From positions 1,054,001 through 1,118,000 of the forward strand of contig NZ_CP114280.1 of assembly GCF_029635795.1 (NCBI RefSeq): 64,000 bases of DNA. The letters are read 5' to 3'. The notes under the pieces were generated by a model. It saw only the letters and a list, made by a program, of their open reading frames with translations. It was not told the DNA's origin and searched no databases. This document shows, one piece after another, positions 30,089-41,327 of this stretch. Every line of letters begins with the position of its first letter. Position 1 is the first letter of the stretch. This DNA is from Dickeya lacustris (GTDB lineage Bacteria > Pseudomonadota > Gammaproteobacteria > Enterobacterales > Enterobacteriaceae). Made by a program: the position numbers and the translations under genes.

Positions 30089-30809
30089 ATCTGACCGCCC
30101 GAAAATGGATAGATGATTTTATTGTTTTTCAATCAGACTTCCCATTACAGCTATTGCAGGTTTCACACGTTAATCCAAGACATCATTCCACAATGCAAGA
30201 GGATGTCGCTTCATAATACAATTGGCTGGTCAAACTAATCGACCAGTATCCAGCATAGAAATGGCTGTAACGTTGTCATAGGGTTTCTTTTGCATTTATC
30301 TCAGTGTTACCACTGATGACACCAATGCTTTATCCAGCACTTTAGTCCAAGATTCCGCGTCATTTCCAATGATCAAAACGACGCGCTTTCTCAAACCAAC
30401 TGGCAACCGCTACTACACACTTACGCTGCACGCATCACATATAACAATCGGCTGCGTTAAACCTTTCTTTAACTCAAGATGTGCAATAACGGTAACAAAA
30501 CCTAAATCTGCTAACCTTGTCTCAAAATGCTCAGGGTTAACGGCGTGATGCATATGCTATCAAACCACATAAACCCTTAAAAATATCTTAAGTAAGGTGC
30601 TTCAATATAGATTCTACCAGTTGTTTTTTTCATTCCGTGACATAGTCGTCATCATGCTTGAAAAACTACTAACACAAACACTATCAGGTGAAAATCCGCA
30701 CAGATATTGGCATCAAAGAAGGTAACAATTCACGTCTATATTCAGTATTAACCGAGCGAAGCAACCAACAGCAACCTTGCCCGGTTAATGATATTACTCG
30801 ATCAGATCG
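30089..30809 (-). promoter_or_regulatory. 721-base gap between a chemoreceptor gene and cheR
   Basis: No convincing gene is seen on either strand. In E. coli this position holds tar/tap directly followed by cheR in one operon. Here the gap separates the receptor from cheRBYZ and contains a sigma-28-type promoter (30445-30471). The 356 bases between that promoter and cheR form a long leader without recognised structure. I saw no clear receptor remnant. Confidence 0.5.
30445..30471 (-). promoter_or_regulatory. Sigma-28-type promoter upstream of cheRBYZ
   Basis: On the minus strand: TAAAGAAA, an 11-base spacer, then GCCGATTG. Compared with TAAAGTTT-N11-GCCGATAA, 12 of 16 positions agree with exact spacing. 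The orientation points at cheR. This suggests cheRBYZ is transcribed as a class 3 unit separately from the upstream receptor. Confidence 0.7.
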
Positions 30810-32501
30810 TTAGAATTTTTCCCAATTGTCTGCGCTTTTCTCATGCTTGACAGACTTACCCTTGGCGGTTGATGTGGGCAGTAAGGCCGGTCTGGATGAT
30901 GCACTAACCGGAGCAGCAACTCGCCGAGGTTTATTATTCTCTTCCGACAATCGGAAGACGGCGACGGCCTGATTCAAAATACGAACCTGTTCTTCCAGAG
31001 CAATAGCCGCCGATGCTGACTCTTCTACCAACGCCGCATTCTGCTGAGTAACACGATCCATCTCTGTGACAGCCTGACCAACCTGATCGATACCACGACT
31101 CTGCTCTTCCGATGCAGAAGCGATCTCCCCCATGATATCGGTAACACGGGTAACAGCACTCACAATCTCACCCATGGTCTCACCGGCACTTTCTACCAAC
31201 ACCGAGCCTTCCTGAACCTTACTAACGGAGTCATCAATTAACGATTTTATCTCTTTGGCTGCCTGGGCGCTGCGCTGCGCAAGACTACGAACTTCTCCAG
31301 CAACCACCGCAAAACCGCGCCCCTGCTCGCCAGCACGTGCTGCTTCAACCGCAGCATTCAGCGCCAGAATATTGGTTTGGAAAGCAATACCGTCAATTAC
31401 GCTGGTAATATCAGCAATTTTCTGCGAGCTACCGGCAATGTTATGCATGGTCTTCACTACATTATCGACAACCTTGCCGCCTTTTTGCGCAGTTTCAGAA
31501 GCACTGCGTGCAAGCTGGCTCGCCTGACGTGCGTTGTCGGCGTTCAGTTTTACCGTCGACGTGAGTTGTTCCATGCTGGCCGCAGTTTCTTCCAGCGCAG
31601 CAGCTTGTTGTTCAGTTCTTGATGACAGATCGTTATTGCCCGCGCTAATTTCCGAAGCACCGGTGTCAATAGCTTCTGCACCCTGGCGTACCGCGCTTAC
31701 CGTTGTCACAAATTCGGTTTGCATGTGACGTAGGCTGTCGGCAAGCATGCCCATCTCATTCGTCCCATGAAAATCAATACGAGACGTCAAATCGCCCCGC
31801 GCCATATGGCGGATATGCTCAATCAGATTATGCAATGGATGAATTAACGAACGATTGATACCCACCCATACAATCAGCGATATCACAACAACCAATATAG
31901 CAACGCTTACCAGTAACCACAGCGCCGTTGAATAGGCTGAATTATTCTCTTCAACCGCATCAGCATACACTTTGTCATAAGAGTCTTTATAAGAGTAATA
32001 GGCCTTTTCAAACTTGTCCTGGAAACTTTGAGTGGGCTGGTCAAAAAACTCTTTCAGGCGGCCATTAGAAATGAAAACAATCAGATCGCTTAACGCATTA
32101 TTGAGCGCAGTATAATTTTCTTTTATGACTTGAGCGACAGCAGGATCCTGCTTGCTGGTATAAGGAATTTTTTCATAATTAGCAAAATGCGTGTTGGCAA
32201 TAACCAACTGTTTTTTAGCTAATTCAATCAATTCTTTAGCTGAAACGCCGCCTGAAACGCCACCTGCGGCATCCATCGCATAGCGAGTGCCCGCACGGTT
32301 GAGCGTATTACGAGTCTGTAATAAATATGACCAGGTAGACTCCAGCTCTGATTTCTGCTGATTAATTACGCGGGTCGTTGTAAAAATATCACGATCCGAT
32401 TTAAGCGCATTAAAAAACAACCCACCGGAAATAACTTGCAGAAAAATAAATAGCCCGAGAACAATAATGAGCCCTGTTACAACCTTTACACGATTCAGCA
32501 T
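30810..32501 (-). CDS. Methyl-accepting chemotaxis protein, Tsr/Tar-like
   Basis: This is an inner-membrane chemoreceptor of 563 residues. It has TM1 at about 8-30 ([20 protein letters not shown]), a periplasmic four-helix bundle with [20 protein letters not shown]2 near 190-213 and a HAMP domain. The cytoplasmic signalling hairpin has tip [20 protein letters not shown]. The periplasmic Arg residues align with those that bind the amino-acid alpha-carboxylate in Tsr and Tar, so an amino-acid ligand is likely; which one cannot be told. It ends DNWEKF, a variant of the NWETF CheR/CheB tether. It lies between cheW and cheR, as tar does in E. coli. Confidence 0.93.
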   Translation of the reverse strand: MLNRVKVVTGLIIVLGLFIFLQVISGGLFFNALKSDRDIFTTTRVINQQKSELESTWSYLLQTRNTLNRAGTRYAMDAAGGVSGGVSAKELIELAKKQLVIANTHFANYEKIPYTSKQDPAVAQVIKENYTALNNALSDLIVFISNGRLKEFFDQPTQSFQDKFEKAYYSYKDSYDKVYADAVEENNSAYSTALWLLVSVAILVVVISLIVWVGINRSLIHPLHNLIEHIRHMARGDLTSRIDFHGTNEMGMLADSLRHMQTEFVTTVSAVRQGAEAIDTGASEISAGNNDLSSRTEQQAAALEETAASMEQLTSTVKLNADNARQASQLARSASETAQKGGKVVDNVVKTMHNIAGSSQKIADITSVIDGIAFQTNILALNAAVEAARAGEQGRGFAVVAGEVRSLAQRSAQAAKEIKSLIDDSVSKVQEGSVLVESAGETMGEIVSAVTRVTDIMGEIASASEEQSRGIDQVGQAVTEMDRVTQQNAALVEESASAAIALEEQVRILNQAVAVFRLSEENNKPRRVAAPVSASSRPALLPTSTAKGKSVKHEKSADNWEKF

Positions 32502-32584
32502 ATTAAGCCTTTATAACAAAAATCAATGATGCGTTAGCACCTTTATAAATCTACGATTATAAATTTGAGGGTACCAAATGATAG

Positions 32585-32602
32585 GGGCCACCGAAGTGGC
32601 CC
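32585..32602 (-). terminator. Hairpin after cheW
   Basis: GGGCCAC (32585-32591) and GTGGCCC (32596-32602) enclose a 4-base loop that reads TTCG on the minus strand, an unusually stable tetraloop. It lies 16 bases after the cheW stop and before the receptor gene. Trailing T residues are few (CTATCATTTGG), so it may terminate partially. Confidence 0.7.
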
Positions 32603-32617
32603 TTGATTGCTGATTTA

Positions 32618-33115
32618 TCAGACTTTCATGACGCTGTCTACTAACGCCATTTCTTCACTACTGAGTAGTTTCTCGATATCGACGAGGATTAACATCCTCT
32701 CACCAAGTGAACCCAAGCCGGTTAGATATTCAGTTGACAGCGTAACCGCAAACTCAGGTGCAGGACGAATTTGATCTGCGGTAAGAGACAGCACATCTGA
32801 TACGCCATCAACCACAATACCAACAACGCGCTGCCCTAAATTCAAGACAATCACTACCGTGTTATCGTCATAATCAACTTCCTGCTGCATGAACTTGATA
32901 CGCAAATCCACAATAGGAACGATAACGCCACGGAGGTTAGTCACACCTTTGATGAAAGAAGGTGTATTAGCAATTCGCGTAACCTGATCATAGCCGCGAA
33001 TTTCCTGAACCTTTAAAATATCTACGCCATATTCTTCATCACCCAGCGTAAAAATCAAAAATTCTTGCCCTACTGTCTCGCCTGCTAGCTTTGTCACATT
33101 CGCAAGTCCAGTCAT
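32618..33115 (-). CDS. cheW: CheW, receptor-kinase coupling protein
   Basis: CheW links chemoreceptors to the kinase CheA in signalling arrays. The ATG at 33115 ([20 protein letters not shown]) matches the enteric start and gives 165 residues. It has the SH3-like CheW fold with [36 protein letters not shown] and [19 protein letters not shown]. It lies 39 bases after cheA in the motAB-cheAW operon. Confidence 0.97.
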   Translation of the reverse strand: MTGLANVTKLAGETVGQEFLIFTLGDEEYGVDILKVQEIRGYDQVTRIANTPSFIKGVTNLRGVIVPIVDLRIKFMQQEVDYDDNTVVIVLNLGQRVVGIVVDGVSDVLSLTADQIRPAPEFAVTLSTEYLTGLGSLGERMLILVDIEKLLSSEEMALVDSVMKV

Positions 33116-33154
33116 GTTTCTCACCTTTTTAATAATCTATAGCTGTAAACGTTG

Positions 33155-35212
33155 TTAAGCTGCGGTTTCGACCACACGCTTTTCCCGATAAAGCGCTTGC
33201 AACGCAGAAACATCAACAATCAATGCTACGCTGCCATCACCCAGAATCGTCGCGGCGGAAACACCCGGCACTTTGCGGTAATTGCTCTCCAGGTTTTTTA
33301 CCACAACCTGGTGCTGACCAATTAACTGATCAACCAGCAGAGCATAACGGCGGCCTGCACTTTGTAAAATGACGACGATTCCTTGCGTTGCATCCGTTTT
33401 CGCTCCGGCGACATCAAATACCTGATACAGCTCAACCAGTGGCAAATATTCGCCACGTACCTGCAACACTCGCTCGCCTCCCGCCAGCGGATAGAGATCT
33501 TCCGATTGTGGTTGCAGGGATTCCATAACCGCATTCAACGGCAGGATAAACACTTCATCATTCACTTTTACCGACATGCCATCCAGAATAGCCAGTGTCA
33601 ATGGCAGCAGAATACGGATGGTTGTTCCTTTTCCTTTTTGGAAGTGGATTTCAACATGGCCACCCATTTCCTGAATATTCCGCTTCACTACGTCCATACC
33701 AACGCCACGACCAGATACATCGGTTACTTTTTCCGCAGTAGAAAAGCCAGGAGCAAAAATCAACATGCCAACTTCTTCGTCAGACATGCTTTCGCTCACT
33801 GCCATCCCTTGTGATAACGCCTTAGCCAAAATACGCTCACGATTTAGGCCCGCACCATCATCAATAACCTCAATGCAGATGTTACCGCCCTGATGTTCTG
33901 CCGACAGCGTCAGATTACCCACAGCAGATTTGCCGGACTCGATACGTTTCTCCGGCGATTCGATACCATGGTCAAGGCTATTACGCACCAAGTGAGTCAG
34001 CGGGTCGATGATACGCTCAATCAAGCTCTTATCTAGTTCAGTCGAACTTCCTAACAATGTCAATTCAACTTCTTTGCCCAATTTCGCCGCCAAATCGCGA
34101 ACCAAACGAGGGAAGCGGCTAAAGACATATTCCATCGGCATCATTCGAATCGACATGACGGACTCTTGTAGATCGCGCGCATTGCGTTCTAGTTGCCCCA
34201 TGCTATTCAGCAAGTCGCCATGAGCTACGGGGTCAAGAGCACTCGAACGCTGGGCCAACATCGATTGGGTAATAACCAACTCCCCTACCAGGTTGATGAG
34301 CTGGTCAACCTTCTCAACGGCCACACGAATGCTGGTATCACCAGTTTTTGCCCTGCCTTTAGCCGCATCATTAGCTGCATTAGGCTTGGCGACAGGCGCA
34401 GGAGCTGCCTGAGCTGGCGTAACCGGCGCAGCAGGCTCTGGCTGAACGACAGGCGCAGGCTCAACAACAGCAGGTGTGGCTGGCGCAGCCGCTACTGGCG
34501 CTGCCATATTATCTGCGGGCGTTTTAAAACTGATCTGCTCTGGCTCCAGAACAAAACACAGTACAGCGCTGATGTCATCCTCACTGGCGGAGGTTTCCAG
34601 TGTCAATTCAACACTGTTGCTGGTTTGCACAGAATCTTTGACTGTTCCCAGATTGCCCAACTCCTCAAGTAGTTGAGGAATATCTGACTCCTTCAACCCC
34701 GTCAGCGCGATTCTTAAACCAGAATCACCACTAGCGGCAGAAGTTGTCTGGGCGGGAGCGGAAGAAACCGTATTTTCAACCTCTACCTTGGCAGGGGCAG
34801 CTCCGGTAGCACCACTTTCTTTGGACTCCAGAGCAAGCTGACGCAGCGCCTGACAGATATACTCAAAGCTCTCAGCGTTGGGCTCCTGCGCAGTTTTGTA
34901 AGCATCCAACTGATCCTGCATGATATCTTTGGTTTCCAAAAACAGGTTGATAATATCGGTGCTCAACCGCATTTCACCGCGTCTGGCACCATCCAGCAGG
35001 TTTTCCAATATATGAGTGGTTTCCTGCAATATCGTAAAGCCGAATGTCCCCGCCCCCCCTTTAATCGAATGAGCAGCGCGGAATATGGCATTCATCTGTT
35101 CCGTATCGGGTGCCAACGGATCAAGTTGCAATAAATGCTGCTCCATGTCCGCCAACAATTCATCTGCTTCATCAAAGAACGTTTGATAGAAAGCACTCAT
35201 GTCCATGCTCAC
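33155..35212 (-). CDS. cheA: CheA, chemotaxis histidine kinase
   Basis: CheA phosphorylates CheY and CheB in response to receptors. The GTG at 35212 (GTGAGCATGGAC) matches the E. coli cheA start and follows AGAGG at 8 bases, giving 685 residues. Domains are P1 with the phospho-His in FRAAHSIKGGAGTFGF (about residue 48), P2, P3 dimerisation (KVDQLINLVGELVITQSMLA), the P4 kinase (LTHLVRNSLDHGIESPEKR, VIDDGAGLNRERIL, VTDVSGRGVGMDVVKRNIQ) and the P5 CheW-like domain. The P2-P3 linker is rich in Pro and Ala. The motB stop lies 5 bases upstream. Confidence 0.98.
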   Translation of the reverse strand: MSMDMSAFYQTFFDEADELLADMEQHLLQLDPLAPDTEQMNAIFRAAHSIKGGAGTFGFTILQETTHILENLLDGARRGEMRLSTDIINLFLETKDIMQDQLDAYKTAQEPNAESFEYICQALRQLALESKESGATGAAPAKVEVENTVSSAPAQTTSAASGDSGLRIALTGLKESDIPQLLEELGNLGTVKDSVQTSNSVELTLETSASEDDISAVLCFVLEPEQISFKTPADNMAAPVAAAPATPAVVEPAPVVQPEPAAPVTPAQAAPAPVAKPNAANDAAKGRAKTGDTSIRVAVEKVDQLINLVGELVITQSMLAQRSSALDPVAHGDLLNSMGQLERNARDLQESVMSIRMMPMEYVFSRFPRLVRDLAAKLGKEVELTLLGSSTELDKSLIERIIDPLTHLVRNSLDHGIESPEKRIESGKSAVGNLTLSAEHQGGNICIEVIDDGAGLNRERILAKALSQGMAVSESMSDEEVGMLIFAPGFSTAEKVTDVSGRGVGMDVVKRNIQEMGGHVEIHFQKGKGTTIRILLPLTLAILDGMSVKVNDEVFILPLNAVMESLQPQSEDLYPLAGGERVLQVRGEYLPLVELYQVFDVAGAKTDATQGIVVILQSAGRRYALLVDQLIGQHQVVVKNLESNYRKVPGVSAATILGDGSVALIVDVSALQALYREKRVVETAA

Positions 35213-35217
35213 GTGGG

Positions 35218-36372
35218 TCACCTCTGCTGTGAATCGCGGCTTGTTGAAGAAGGTGTCGCCTGACTATCAGGTGCGGCTGGCAATGCTGTCGTAGGCTGTT
35301 TCCGGCCTGTCGTCGATGTGCCATTTGACGATGAGCCGTTTACCCCATTCGCCCCTGATGTCGGCGCCGCCGGTGCGGGTGCCTGAGCAGGAGCCACAGT
35401 CGAGCCAGATACAGGCGTCCCATTATTTTCGGGTGTAGGCACTGCCGTACTGCTTCCACTCTCAACCGGAGCGGCTGCAGGTTTGGTTTTCTCCATACCC
35501 ATATTTTGTAAATTTTCTATTTTATCAATGTTTACTGCGCTGCTTTCAGCATTTTCACGTTCAATATTTTCCTGAGCCTGTTTGTTCAGAACGACTAAAC
35601 TAATGCGCCGGTTAATGGCATCGCTGCCCCCTTTAGCCTGCTTCAGATTCATCGTGTCAGCCATACCTACAACGCGCAGTACCTTGCCATCAGCTAACCC
35701 ACCAGCAATCAACTCGCGGCGGGAAGAATTAGCACGGTCAGCAGATAACTCCCAGTTACTATAACCGCGCTCTCCCATTGCATACTTCGCATCATCAGTA
35801 TGGCCCGATAAACTGATTTTATTAGGAATATCATTCAAAATTGGCGCGATAGCTCTCAAAATATCACTCATATAAGGTTCAACTTGAGCGCTACCGGTCT
35901 TAAACATAGGTCGATTGTTACTATCAATAATTTGAATACGTAACCCTTCATCAACCATTTCGATCAGCAAATGTGGGCGCAGCGCTTTGAGACGAGGGTC
36001 AGCTTCAATCAGTTGATCAAGACGTTCGCGTAATTTATTGAGCTTAATTTCTTCGAGGCGTCCATCCATGGTATCGATCTGACGTTTCACATCGCCCTCT
36101 TGCTGTGTTGGATCTGAACCGCCGCCTGGTATTGGATTAGATGCATCACTCATTTTAGGGCCAGACGTAATAGCAATTTTTAATGGCGTACGGAAATACT
36201 CAGCAATTTGCGCTAACTGCGAGGGCGAGGAAATGGCAATCAACCACATCACCAAAAAAAGCGCCATCATGGCAGTCATGAAGTCAGCATAAGCTATTTT
36301 CCATGAGCCGCCATGATGTGCAGCATGTCCTGATTTACGTTTTTTTCGAATAATCGGATGTTGATGTTTCAT
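35218..36372 (-). CDS. motB: MotB, stator protein with long C-terminal extension
   Basis: MotB anchors the MotAB stator to peptidoglycan and carries the proton-binding Asp. The N-terminus is basic, followed by one membrane helix with the critical Asp ([20 protein letters not shown], about residue 32). The OmpA-like peptidoglycan-binding domain follows ([34 protein letters not shown]). At 384 residues it is longer than the 308 of E. coli. The last roughly 100 residues are a Pro/Ala/Ser/Thr/Gly-rich tail with no recognised domain. It overlaps motA by 4 bases. Confidence 0.97.
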   Translation of the reverse strand: MKHQHPIIRKKRKSGHAAHHGGSWKIAYADFMTAMMALFLVMWLIAISSPSQLAQIAEYFRTPLKIAITSGPKMSDASNPIPGGGSDPTQQEGDVKRQIDTMDGRLEEIKLNKLRERLDQLIEADPRLKALRPHLLIEMVDEGLRIQIIDSNNRPMFKTGSAQVEPYMSDILRAIAPILNDIPNKISLSGHTDDAKYAMGERGYSNWELSADRANSSRRELIAGGLADGKVLRVVGMADTMNLKQAKGGSDAINRRISLVVLNKQAQENIERENAESSAVNIDKIENLQNMGMEKTKPAAAPVESGSSTAVPTPENNGTPVSGSTVAPAQAPAPAAPTSGANGVNGSSSNGTSTTGRKQPTTALPAAPDSQATPSSTSRDSQQR

Positions 36373-37256
36373 GCGTCATTTTCCGATGCCTGCTGTGCCG
36401 GAGCCTTCACATTACGGATATGCTCTTCCATTTCGGTAAATGAAGGACGCACTGTCGAATAAAGCGTTTTACGACCAAACTCAACGGCTATCTGAGGTGC
36501 ATAGCCATTAAGGCTAGATAATAGGGTTACTTTGATACACTGAAGCACTTTGAGTTTTTCTGCATTTTTTTGACGCAGCAACGATGCCAGCGGAGAAACA
36601 AACCCATAGGCCAACAAAATACCAAGGAAAGTCCCCACCATTGCATGGGCAATCATCATGCCCAACTCTGCCGCAGGACGATCGACAAATGCCAGAGAGT
36701 GTACAACCCCCATAACGGCCGCAACGATACCAAAAGCCGGTAAGCCATCCCCCATCAGGTTCAAGCTAGTTGCAGGCACCTCAACCTCATGTTCGACCGT
36801 TTCGATTTCTTCATCCATGAGCGTTTCAATTTCAAACGCATTCATGTTACCACTGACCATTAAACGCAAATAATCGGTCACAAATTCTACAATATAGTTA
36901 TCAGCCAGAATGCGTGGATAGGCAGAAAAGATTTCACTCTCTTTCGGATTATCAATATCAAATTCCAACGAAAGCATACCTTGCTGACGCGATTTGGCCA
37001 TTAAGCGAAACAGCACCGCCATCAGATCCATATAAACCGCTTTCGTGTATTTTGAGCCTTGCAGCAATATCGGTAACGATTTCATCGTTGCCTTAATCGC
37101 TTTACCGTTGTTACCAACGATAAACGCTCCTACGGCCGCACCACCGATAATCAACAATTCCGAAGGCTGATACAGTGCCCCTAACTCGCCACCAACGGTG
37201 AGATAACCGCCAAGTATTGAGCCTATAGTGACAAGATAACCCAATATAACCAGCAC
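36369..37256 (-). CDS. motA: MotA, stator proton-channel protein
   Basis: MotA is a four-helix membrane protein that forms the stator channel with MotB and pushes on FliG. Its 295 residues equal the E. coli length. [20 protein letters not shown] forms TM1. The cytoplasmic loop carries conserved charges ([20 protein letters not shown]), and the C-terminal helices include [20 protein letters not shown] with the conserved Pro. It follows flhC by 133 bases. I saw no canonical sigma-28 promoter in that gap. Confidence 0.98.
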   Translation of the reverse strand: MLVILGYLVTIGSILGGYLTVGGELGALYQPSELLIIGGAAVGAFIVGNNGKAIKATMKSLPILLQGSKYTKAVYMDLMAVLFRLMAKSRQQGMLSLEFDIDNPKESEIFSAYPRILADNYIVEFVTDYLRLMVSGNMNAFEIETLMDEEIETVEHEVEVPATSLNLMGDGLPAFGIVAAVMGVVHSLAFVDRPAAELGMMIAHAMVGTFLGILLAYGFVSPLASLLRQKNAEKLKVLQCIKVTLLSSLNGYAPQIAVEFGRKTLYSTVRPSFTEMEEHIRNVKAPAQQASENDA

Positions 37257-37389
37257 AAGAATTCCTTATAGATAGTAAAAGGGTGGCGGAGAGAGTTACA
37301 AATGCGGTCTTACCAACGACTTATTTGGAGGGAATACTGCCATCGGGCAATTGACGCACGATGACAGAACCACAAAATCGCCATCAGGC

Positions 37390-37968
37390 TCAGACTGCAT
37401 GCTTAACCTGTTCATCCAACAGTTGAGGTATCATATCGGCAACATTCGGCGAAAGTTTACGTCTTTTTACAGCTCTGGAGGGTGGCTGGCATAAACTACA
37501 AACAAAACTATTTTTCGGCTGATGGGCATGGGTAATAAACATCCCCTTACAGCAATTGCACGCAGACAGTTGCAGCATGCCGCTATCAACAAAACGCACC
37601 AATGTCCAGGCACGGGTCAATGCCAGCAATGGCGCTTCGCTTTGAGGCGAGCACTGTTCAAGATATAGTCGGTAAGCTTTAATAACGGCCTCAACGCCAC
37701 TGCAATGACCATTTTTAAACAAAAAAAGATAGGCATTATAAAACATGGAAGAGTGGATATTCTGCTCCCATGTCATGAACCAGTCGGTTGAAAACGGCAA
37801 CATCCCTTTCGGCGGAGGACTCCCGCGTAATTCTTTATATAGCTTGATTAAGCGACCGCGACTTAGCTGCGTTTCGCTCTCCAGCATTTGCAGACGAGCG
37901 CCCAGCGATATCAACTCCATCGCTAGCTGAATGTCTTTCGCTTCCTGAACAATACTTTTTTCCGCCAT
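37390..37968 (-). CDS. flhC: FlhC, flagellar master activator subunit
   Basis: FlhC and FlhD form the FlhD4C2 complex that activates class 2 flagellar promoters. The 192-residue form starting at the second ATG (37968, [20 protein letters not shown]) matches the enteric length. The zinc site is visible as four cysteines in [10 protein letters not shown] and [17 protein letters not shown]. The first ATG (37971) overlaps the flhD stop; the second is better spaced from the AAGGG. Genes are translationally coupled. Confidence 0.97.
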   Translation of the reverse strand: MAEKSIVQEAKDIQLAMELISLGARLQMLESETQLSRGRLIKLYKELRGSPPPKGMLPFSTDWFMTWEQNIHSSMFYNAYLFLFKNGHCSGVEAVIKAYRLYLEQCSPQSEAPLLALTRAWTLVRFVDSGMLQLSACNCCKGMFITHAHQPKNSFVCSLCQPPSRAVKRRKLSPNVADMIPQLLDEQVKHAV

Positions 37969-37970
37969 CA

Positions 37971-38321
37971 TTATGCCCTTTTCTTAGGCAGGCTCTCTTC
38001 TTTTGAAGACAGCTCTTGTAATAAATGACTCGATAGCAGAATACCGGTGTGGATCTGTTGCAGATCATCAACACGGGATTCCTGTGTTAATAGTTTGATC
38101 GTATTGTGATCACTAAAGCGGAAATGGCAGATTAGCTGATTAGTTTCAGCCAATTTAACCATCTGCGGCAACGTCAACTGCATCAATGCGTCGGCCATTT
38201 CTTCATTGATGCCCAAACGGAACATCGCTGACGCTTTTTCGTCATTAATTAATCGTTGAGCTAGTAACAAATAAGACAAATTTATGTCATAAATGTGTTT
38301 TAGCAATTCAGAGGTACCCAT
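37971..38321 (-). CDS. flhD: FlhD, flagellar master activator subunit
   Basis: FlhD is the partner of FlhC in the class 1 master regulator. Its 116 residues match the family (E. coli 116): [20 protein letters not shown], then [23 protein letters not shown] sequence, and [20 protein letters not shown]. It heads the flhDC operon and is preceded by a 1.2-kb region containing a consensus CRP site. Confidence 0.98.
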   Translation of the reverse strand: MGTSELLKHIYDINLSYLLLAQRLINDEKASAMFRLGINEEMADALMQLTLPQMVKLAETNQLICHFRFSDHNTIKLLTQESRVDDLQQIHTGILLSSHLLQELSSKEESLPKKRA

Positions 38322-39559
38322 ATTCCCATCCCGACAGGCTATGTTTCAAACATACATTAGGTGATAAAACGCTCACCCGCTAAACAATCACTCTCCATAG
38401 GTGGCATGAAAACTATCGGTGCCAGATAATTCTACTACCTTATAATCTTCTAATATGACGAAAAATATAGCATCCACACTAATGCGTTTGAGACTCCGTC
38501 TCTTCATAAACCCAGATCAATCCCTTTATCTGTTCTATGCCCACACAGAACGGTAGGATTAATCTTAATCCCCCGTCACTCTACCGCCTTCGCCCTAAAT
38601 CATACAACGCAGGCACCTCAGCATTTTGATAATTATGTGATAGCAATCACAAAAACGAAAGTCACAAATCACGATATTTCACGGCTTTTTGTTTAGCAAT
38701 GAAATTTTTCTGAACACAAAACAAGCCAAATCACGGTAAAAAACAGCGTCCAACAATGGCTTACATCATCAATAACTCACAAACCATTGATAATAAATGA
38801 AAATATAAAATATAAGCTGCACATCATAACGCACAACCGCACGCCTTTACATTAAGATATCTAATTTTATTACATAGGTAACTATTACGTAGCGATGCCA
38901 TTTCATCACTTCCTCGACATCAACAAAGAGGGTGTACCAGCCCAAAAAGAACCGTTCTCATTATGCTTATTATATAGCGACTAAAAATATGACTGTTTAC
39001 CTGCCCATTCGACGATGCGTAACCCGCTAGCGGATCGCCAAGGCAGGCACTCTCCTCATGGTTAACGATTCGCGTTAGCAAACTACGTGCTCACACAATA
39101 GACATATGTTGTTGCCAGCACGCGATTATCGGGTTTTATACGTTAAAAGATAAACAATACCGTTGAATCGAATCGTTGAACTAACCAGAAAAACAAATTT
39201 TGGTTTAACCACTGATTGCGTTAAATATCGGCAGGACACTTTCTGTAATAGCCGCATTGTGTAGGTCGCTAATACAGATGCAAAAGTAATGACTAAAAAT
39301 AACCGTTACTCGTCACATTATTACGACAGAAAAACCCCGTAAAGAGAGGCGTTCACAACCAGATTCGTGATCAAAATCGCATTGAAATTCATGAATGTTT
39401 CACATTATATGACGATGTTAGAGTATCGTGGTATTAAATGCGATTGGCACAGTCGTGGTTTCCATAAATCAGCGCATCCAAACTACACCTGCACAAACGA
39501 CACCTGCATGTAGTACGGTTTATGTACATGTACTTCATCCTGAAAATGAGCGAATGGAT
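38322..39559. promoter_or_regulatory. Long control region upstream of flhDC
   Basis: About 1.2 kb lies between flhD and the divergent chemoreceptor gene, with no convincing gene on either strand. It is AT-rich, as expected for an H-NS-, RcsB- and CRP-controlled flhDC promoter. A full CRP consensus is present at 38636-38651. The part from about 38.8 to 39.5 kb holds nothing else I can name; the receptor promoter should be near its right end. Confidence 0.6.
38636..38651. promoter_or_regulatory. CRP-binding site upstream of flhD
   Basis: TGTGATAGCAATCACA matches the CRP consensus TGTGA-N6-TCACA at all ten positions. It lies 315 bases upstream of the flhD ATG. CRP-cAMP activates flhDC in E. coli from a site upstream of the promoter, so the same role is inferred. 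Confidence 0.85.
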
Positions 39560-41287
39560 ATGAAAATGATGTCAAAATCTGAACAACAGGGTAAAACCGG
39601 TATATTGGGTAATCTTGGCCTGGTGCCACTATTTGTCATCATTCTGGGCGGTATCATGCTCTTGTTTGCCTTGGCTATTGGCACAGCCAGCTATTTCCTG
39701 GTGCGCTCTAACCAAAGCCTGGATTACGTTACGCAAGAAATCGATATCCGCTTGGGGTTGTCAAACAGCTCCAACCATCTTAGAACAGCACGTTTATTAA
39801 TCATCCAGGCTGGCGCAGCGGTTCGCGTCGGCGATACCGAAGTGTTCAATAGCAACCTGAAACAGGCAGAGCAACGTATTGCCATGTCGAAGGATGCGTT
39901 TAACGTTTATGAAAATCGCTCGGTCAGAACGGAGACGGATGCAGCATTGGAGCCTGAGCTTAATAAAGCTTATAGCGAGTATGTCGAAAAAGGCATTATG
40001 CCGATGCTAAAAGCTGCCAAAGATGGTTATTTTGAAGAGATATTAAATCACGAGTCCGAAGAGGTTCGCGTACTTGATGAGGCGTATAACAAACCCTTGT
40101 TAAAAGCGATAGCGTTTCGTACCGAACGCGCCAAGAATCTGAATAACGATGCACAGCATCAGGCCATGTTGGGATATACCCTGATGGCAGCCAGCTTTAT
40201 CATCGCTGTGATTATGACACTGATGACGTTCTTGTTCTTGCGTGGAGCGCTCATTAAGCCGATGAATCGTCTGGTTCAGCGCATCCAGCACATCGCACAG
40301 GGCGATTTGACCCAGCCTGATGAAACATACGGTAAAAATGAAATCGGTATCCTCGGGCAAAATATTCAACAAATGCAGGCCTCGTTGGTACACACAGTTG
40401 CTACGGTTCGCGACAGTGCCGACTCCATCTATCAAGGGACGACAGAAATCACTGCGGGTAATACCGATTTGTCATCTCGTACCGAGCAACAGGCCGCTGC
40501 AATTGAACAAACGGCAGCCAGCATGGAGCAATTGACCGCTACCGTTAAACAAAACTCGGACAATGCGCATCATGCCAGCCAGCTTGCTTCCAATGCCTCC
40601 GGTAAGGCAAAACAAGGCGGTGAAATTGTCGAAAATGTCGTTAATACCATGAACAGTATTTCCGGCAGCTCACGGAAAATTTCTGAAATCACCAACGTCA
40701 TTAACAGCATTGCTTTCCAGACCAATATTCTGGCATTGAACGCGGCGGTTGAAGCTGCTCGCGCAGGGGAGCAAGGCCGAGGGTTTGCTGTGGTTGCCGG
40801 TGAAGTTCGCAGCCTTGCCCAGCGTAGCGCCCAGGCGGCAAAAGAAATTGAAGGGCTCATTTCTGAATCCGTCTCCCTGGTCAACAGCGGCTCTGCATTG
40901 GTCGATAAAGCCGGTCAGACGATGCATGATATTGTCCAGGCTGTTACCAGCGTGACGGATATTATGAACGAGATAGCCTCGGCTTCCGATGAGCAAAGTC
41001 GCGGTATTACTCAGGTTGGTCAGGCTATTTCCGAGATGGACAGCGTAACGCAGCAAAACGCCTCCCTGGTGCAACAGGCCAGCGCTGCCGCTGCGTCACT
41101 GGAAGACCAGGCCCGGGTGCTGACGCAAGCTGTGTCTGCATTTAAACTGGTGGCCGATAGCCGCGCTTATCAGGCTTTGGCATCAGCGCCATCATCAAGA
41201 GGGGCATTATCCAAACCCGGATTAGTCACCCCGTCTCTGGCTAAACCTAAAGCCAGAGCAGGAAGCGATAACTGGGAAACGTTCTAA
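39560..41287 (+). CDS. Methyl-accepting chemotaxis protein
   Basis: This is a membrane chemoreceptor of about 575 residues. TM1 is [20 protein letters not shown], followed by a periplasmic helical domain of about 150 residues, TM2 ([20 protein letters not shown]), HAMP and the signalling hairpin ([20 protein letters not shown]). It ends DNWETF, the exact CheR/CheB tether. The ligand domain lacks the LNRAGTRY segment of the Tsr-like receptor at 30810, so the ligand is unknown. The start is uncertain: ATGs at 39554, 39560 and 39566 cluster after GAGCGA. The frame is open back to a GTG at 39428. Confidence 0.92.
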   Translation: MKMMSKSEQQGKTGILGNLGLVPLFVIILGGIMLLFALAIGTASYFLVRSNQSLDYVTQEIDIRLGLSNSSNHLRTARLLIIQAGAAVRVGDTEVFNSNLKQAEQRIAMSKDAFNVYENRSVRTETDAALEPELNKAYSEYVEKGIMPMLKAAKDGYFEEILNHESEEVRVLDEAYNKPLLKAIAFRTERAKNLNNDAQHQAMLGYTLMAASFIIAVIMTLMTFLFLRGALIKPMNRLVQRIQHIAQGDLTQPDETYGKNEIGILGQNIQQMQASLVHTVATVRDSADSIYQGTTEITAGNTDLSSRTEQQAAAIEQTAASMEQLTATVKQNSDNAHHASQLASNASGKAKQGGEIVENVVNTMNSISGSSRKISEITNVINSIAFQTNILALNAAVEAARAGEQGRGFAVVAGEVRSLAQRSAQAAKEIEGLISESVSLVNSGSALVDKAGQTMHDIVQAVTSVTDIMNEIASASDEQSRGITQVGQAISEMDSVTQQNASLVQQASAAAASLEDQARVLTQAVSAFKLVADSRAYQALASAPSSRGALSKPGLVTPSLAKPKARAGSDNWETF

Positions 41288-41296
41288 TTGACTCGC

Positions 41297-41327
41297 GGCT
41301 GATGCAGCATGTCCGGTTGCATCAGCC
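41297..41327. terminator. Hairpin between the chemoreceptor and dsrB
   Basis: GGCTGATGCA (41297-41306) pairs exactly with TGCATCAGCC (41318-41327) around an 11-base loop. It starts 10 bases after the receptor stop and covers the convergent dsrB stop, so it may end transcription from both sides. No T-tract follows. Confidence 0.65.

Noticed and set aside
39230..39260. GCCGATAT on the minus strand near 39.23 kb as a sigma-28 promoter
   Set aside because: The -35 position reads CTATTACA, which does not fit TAAAGTTT, and it would point away from the chemoreceptor gene.
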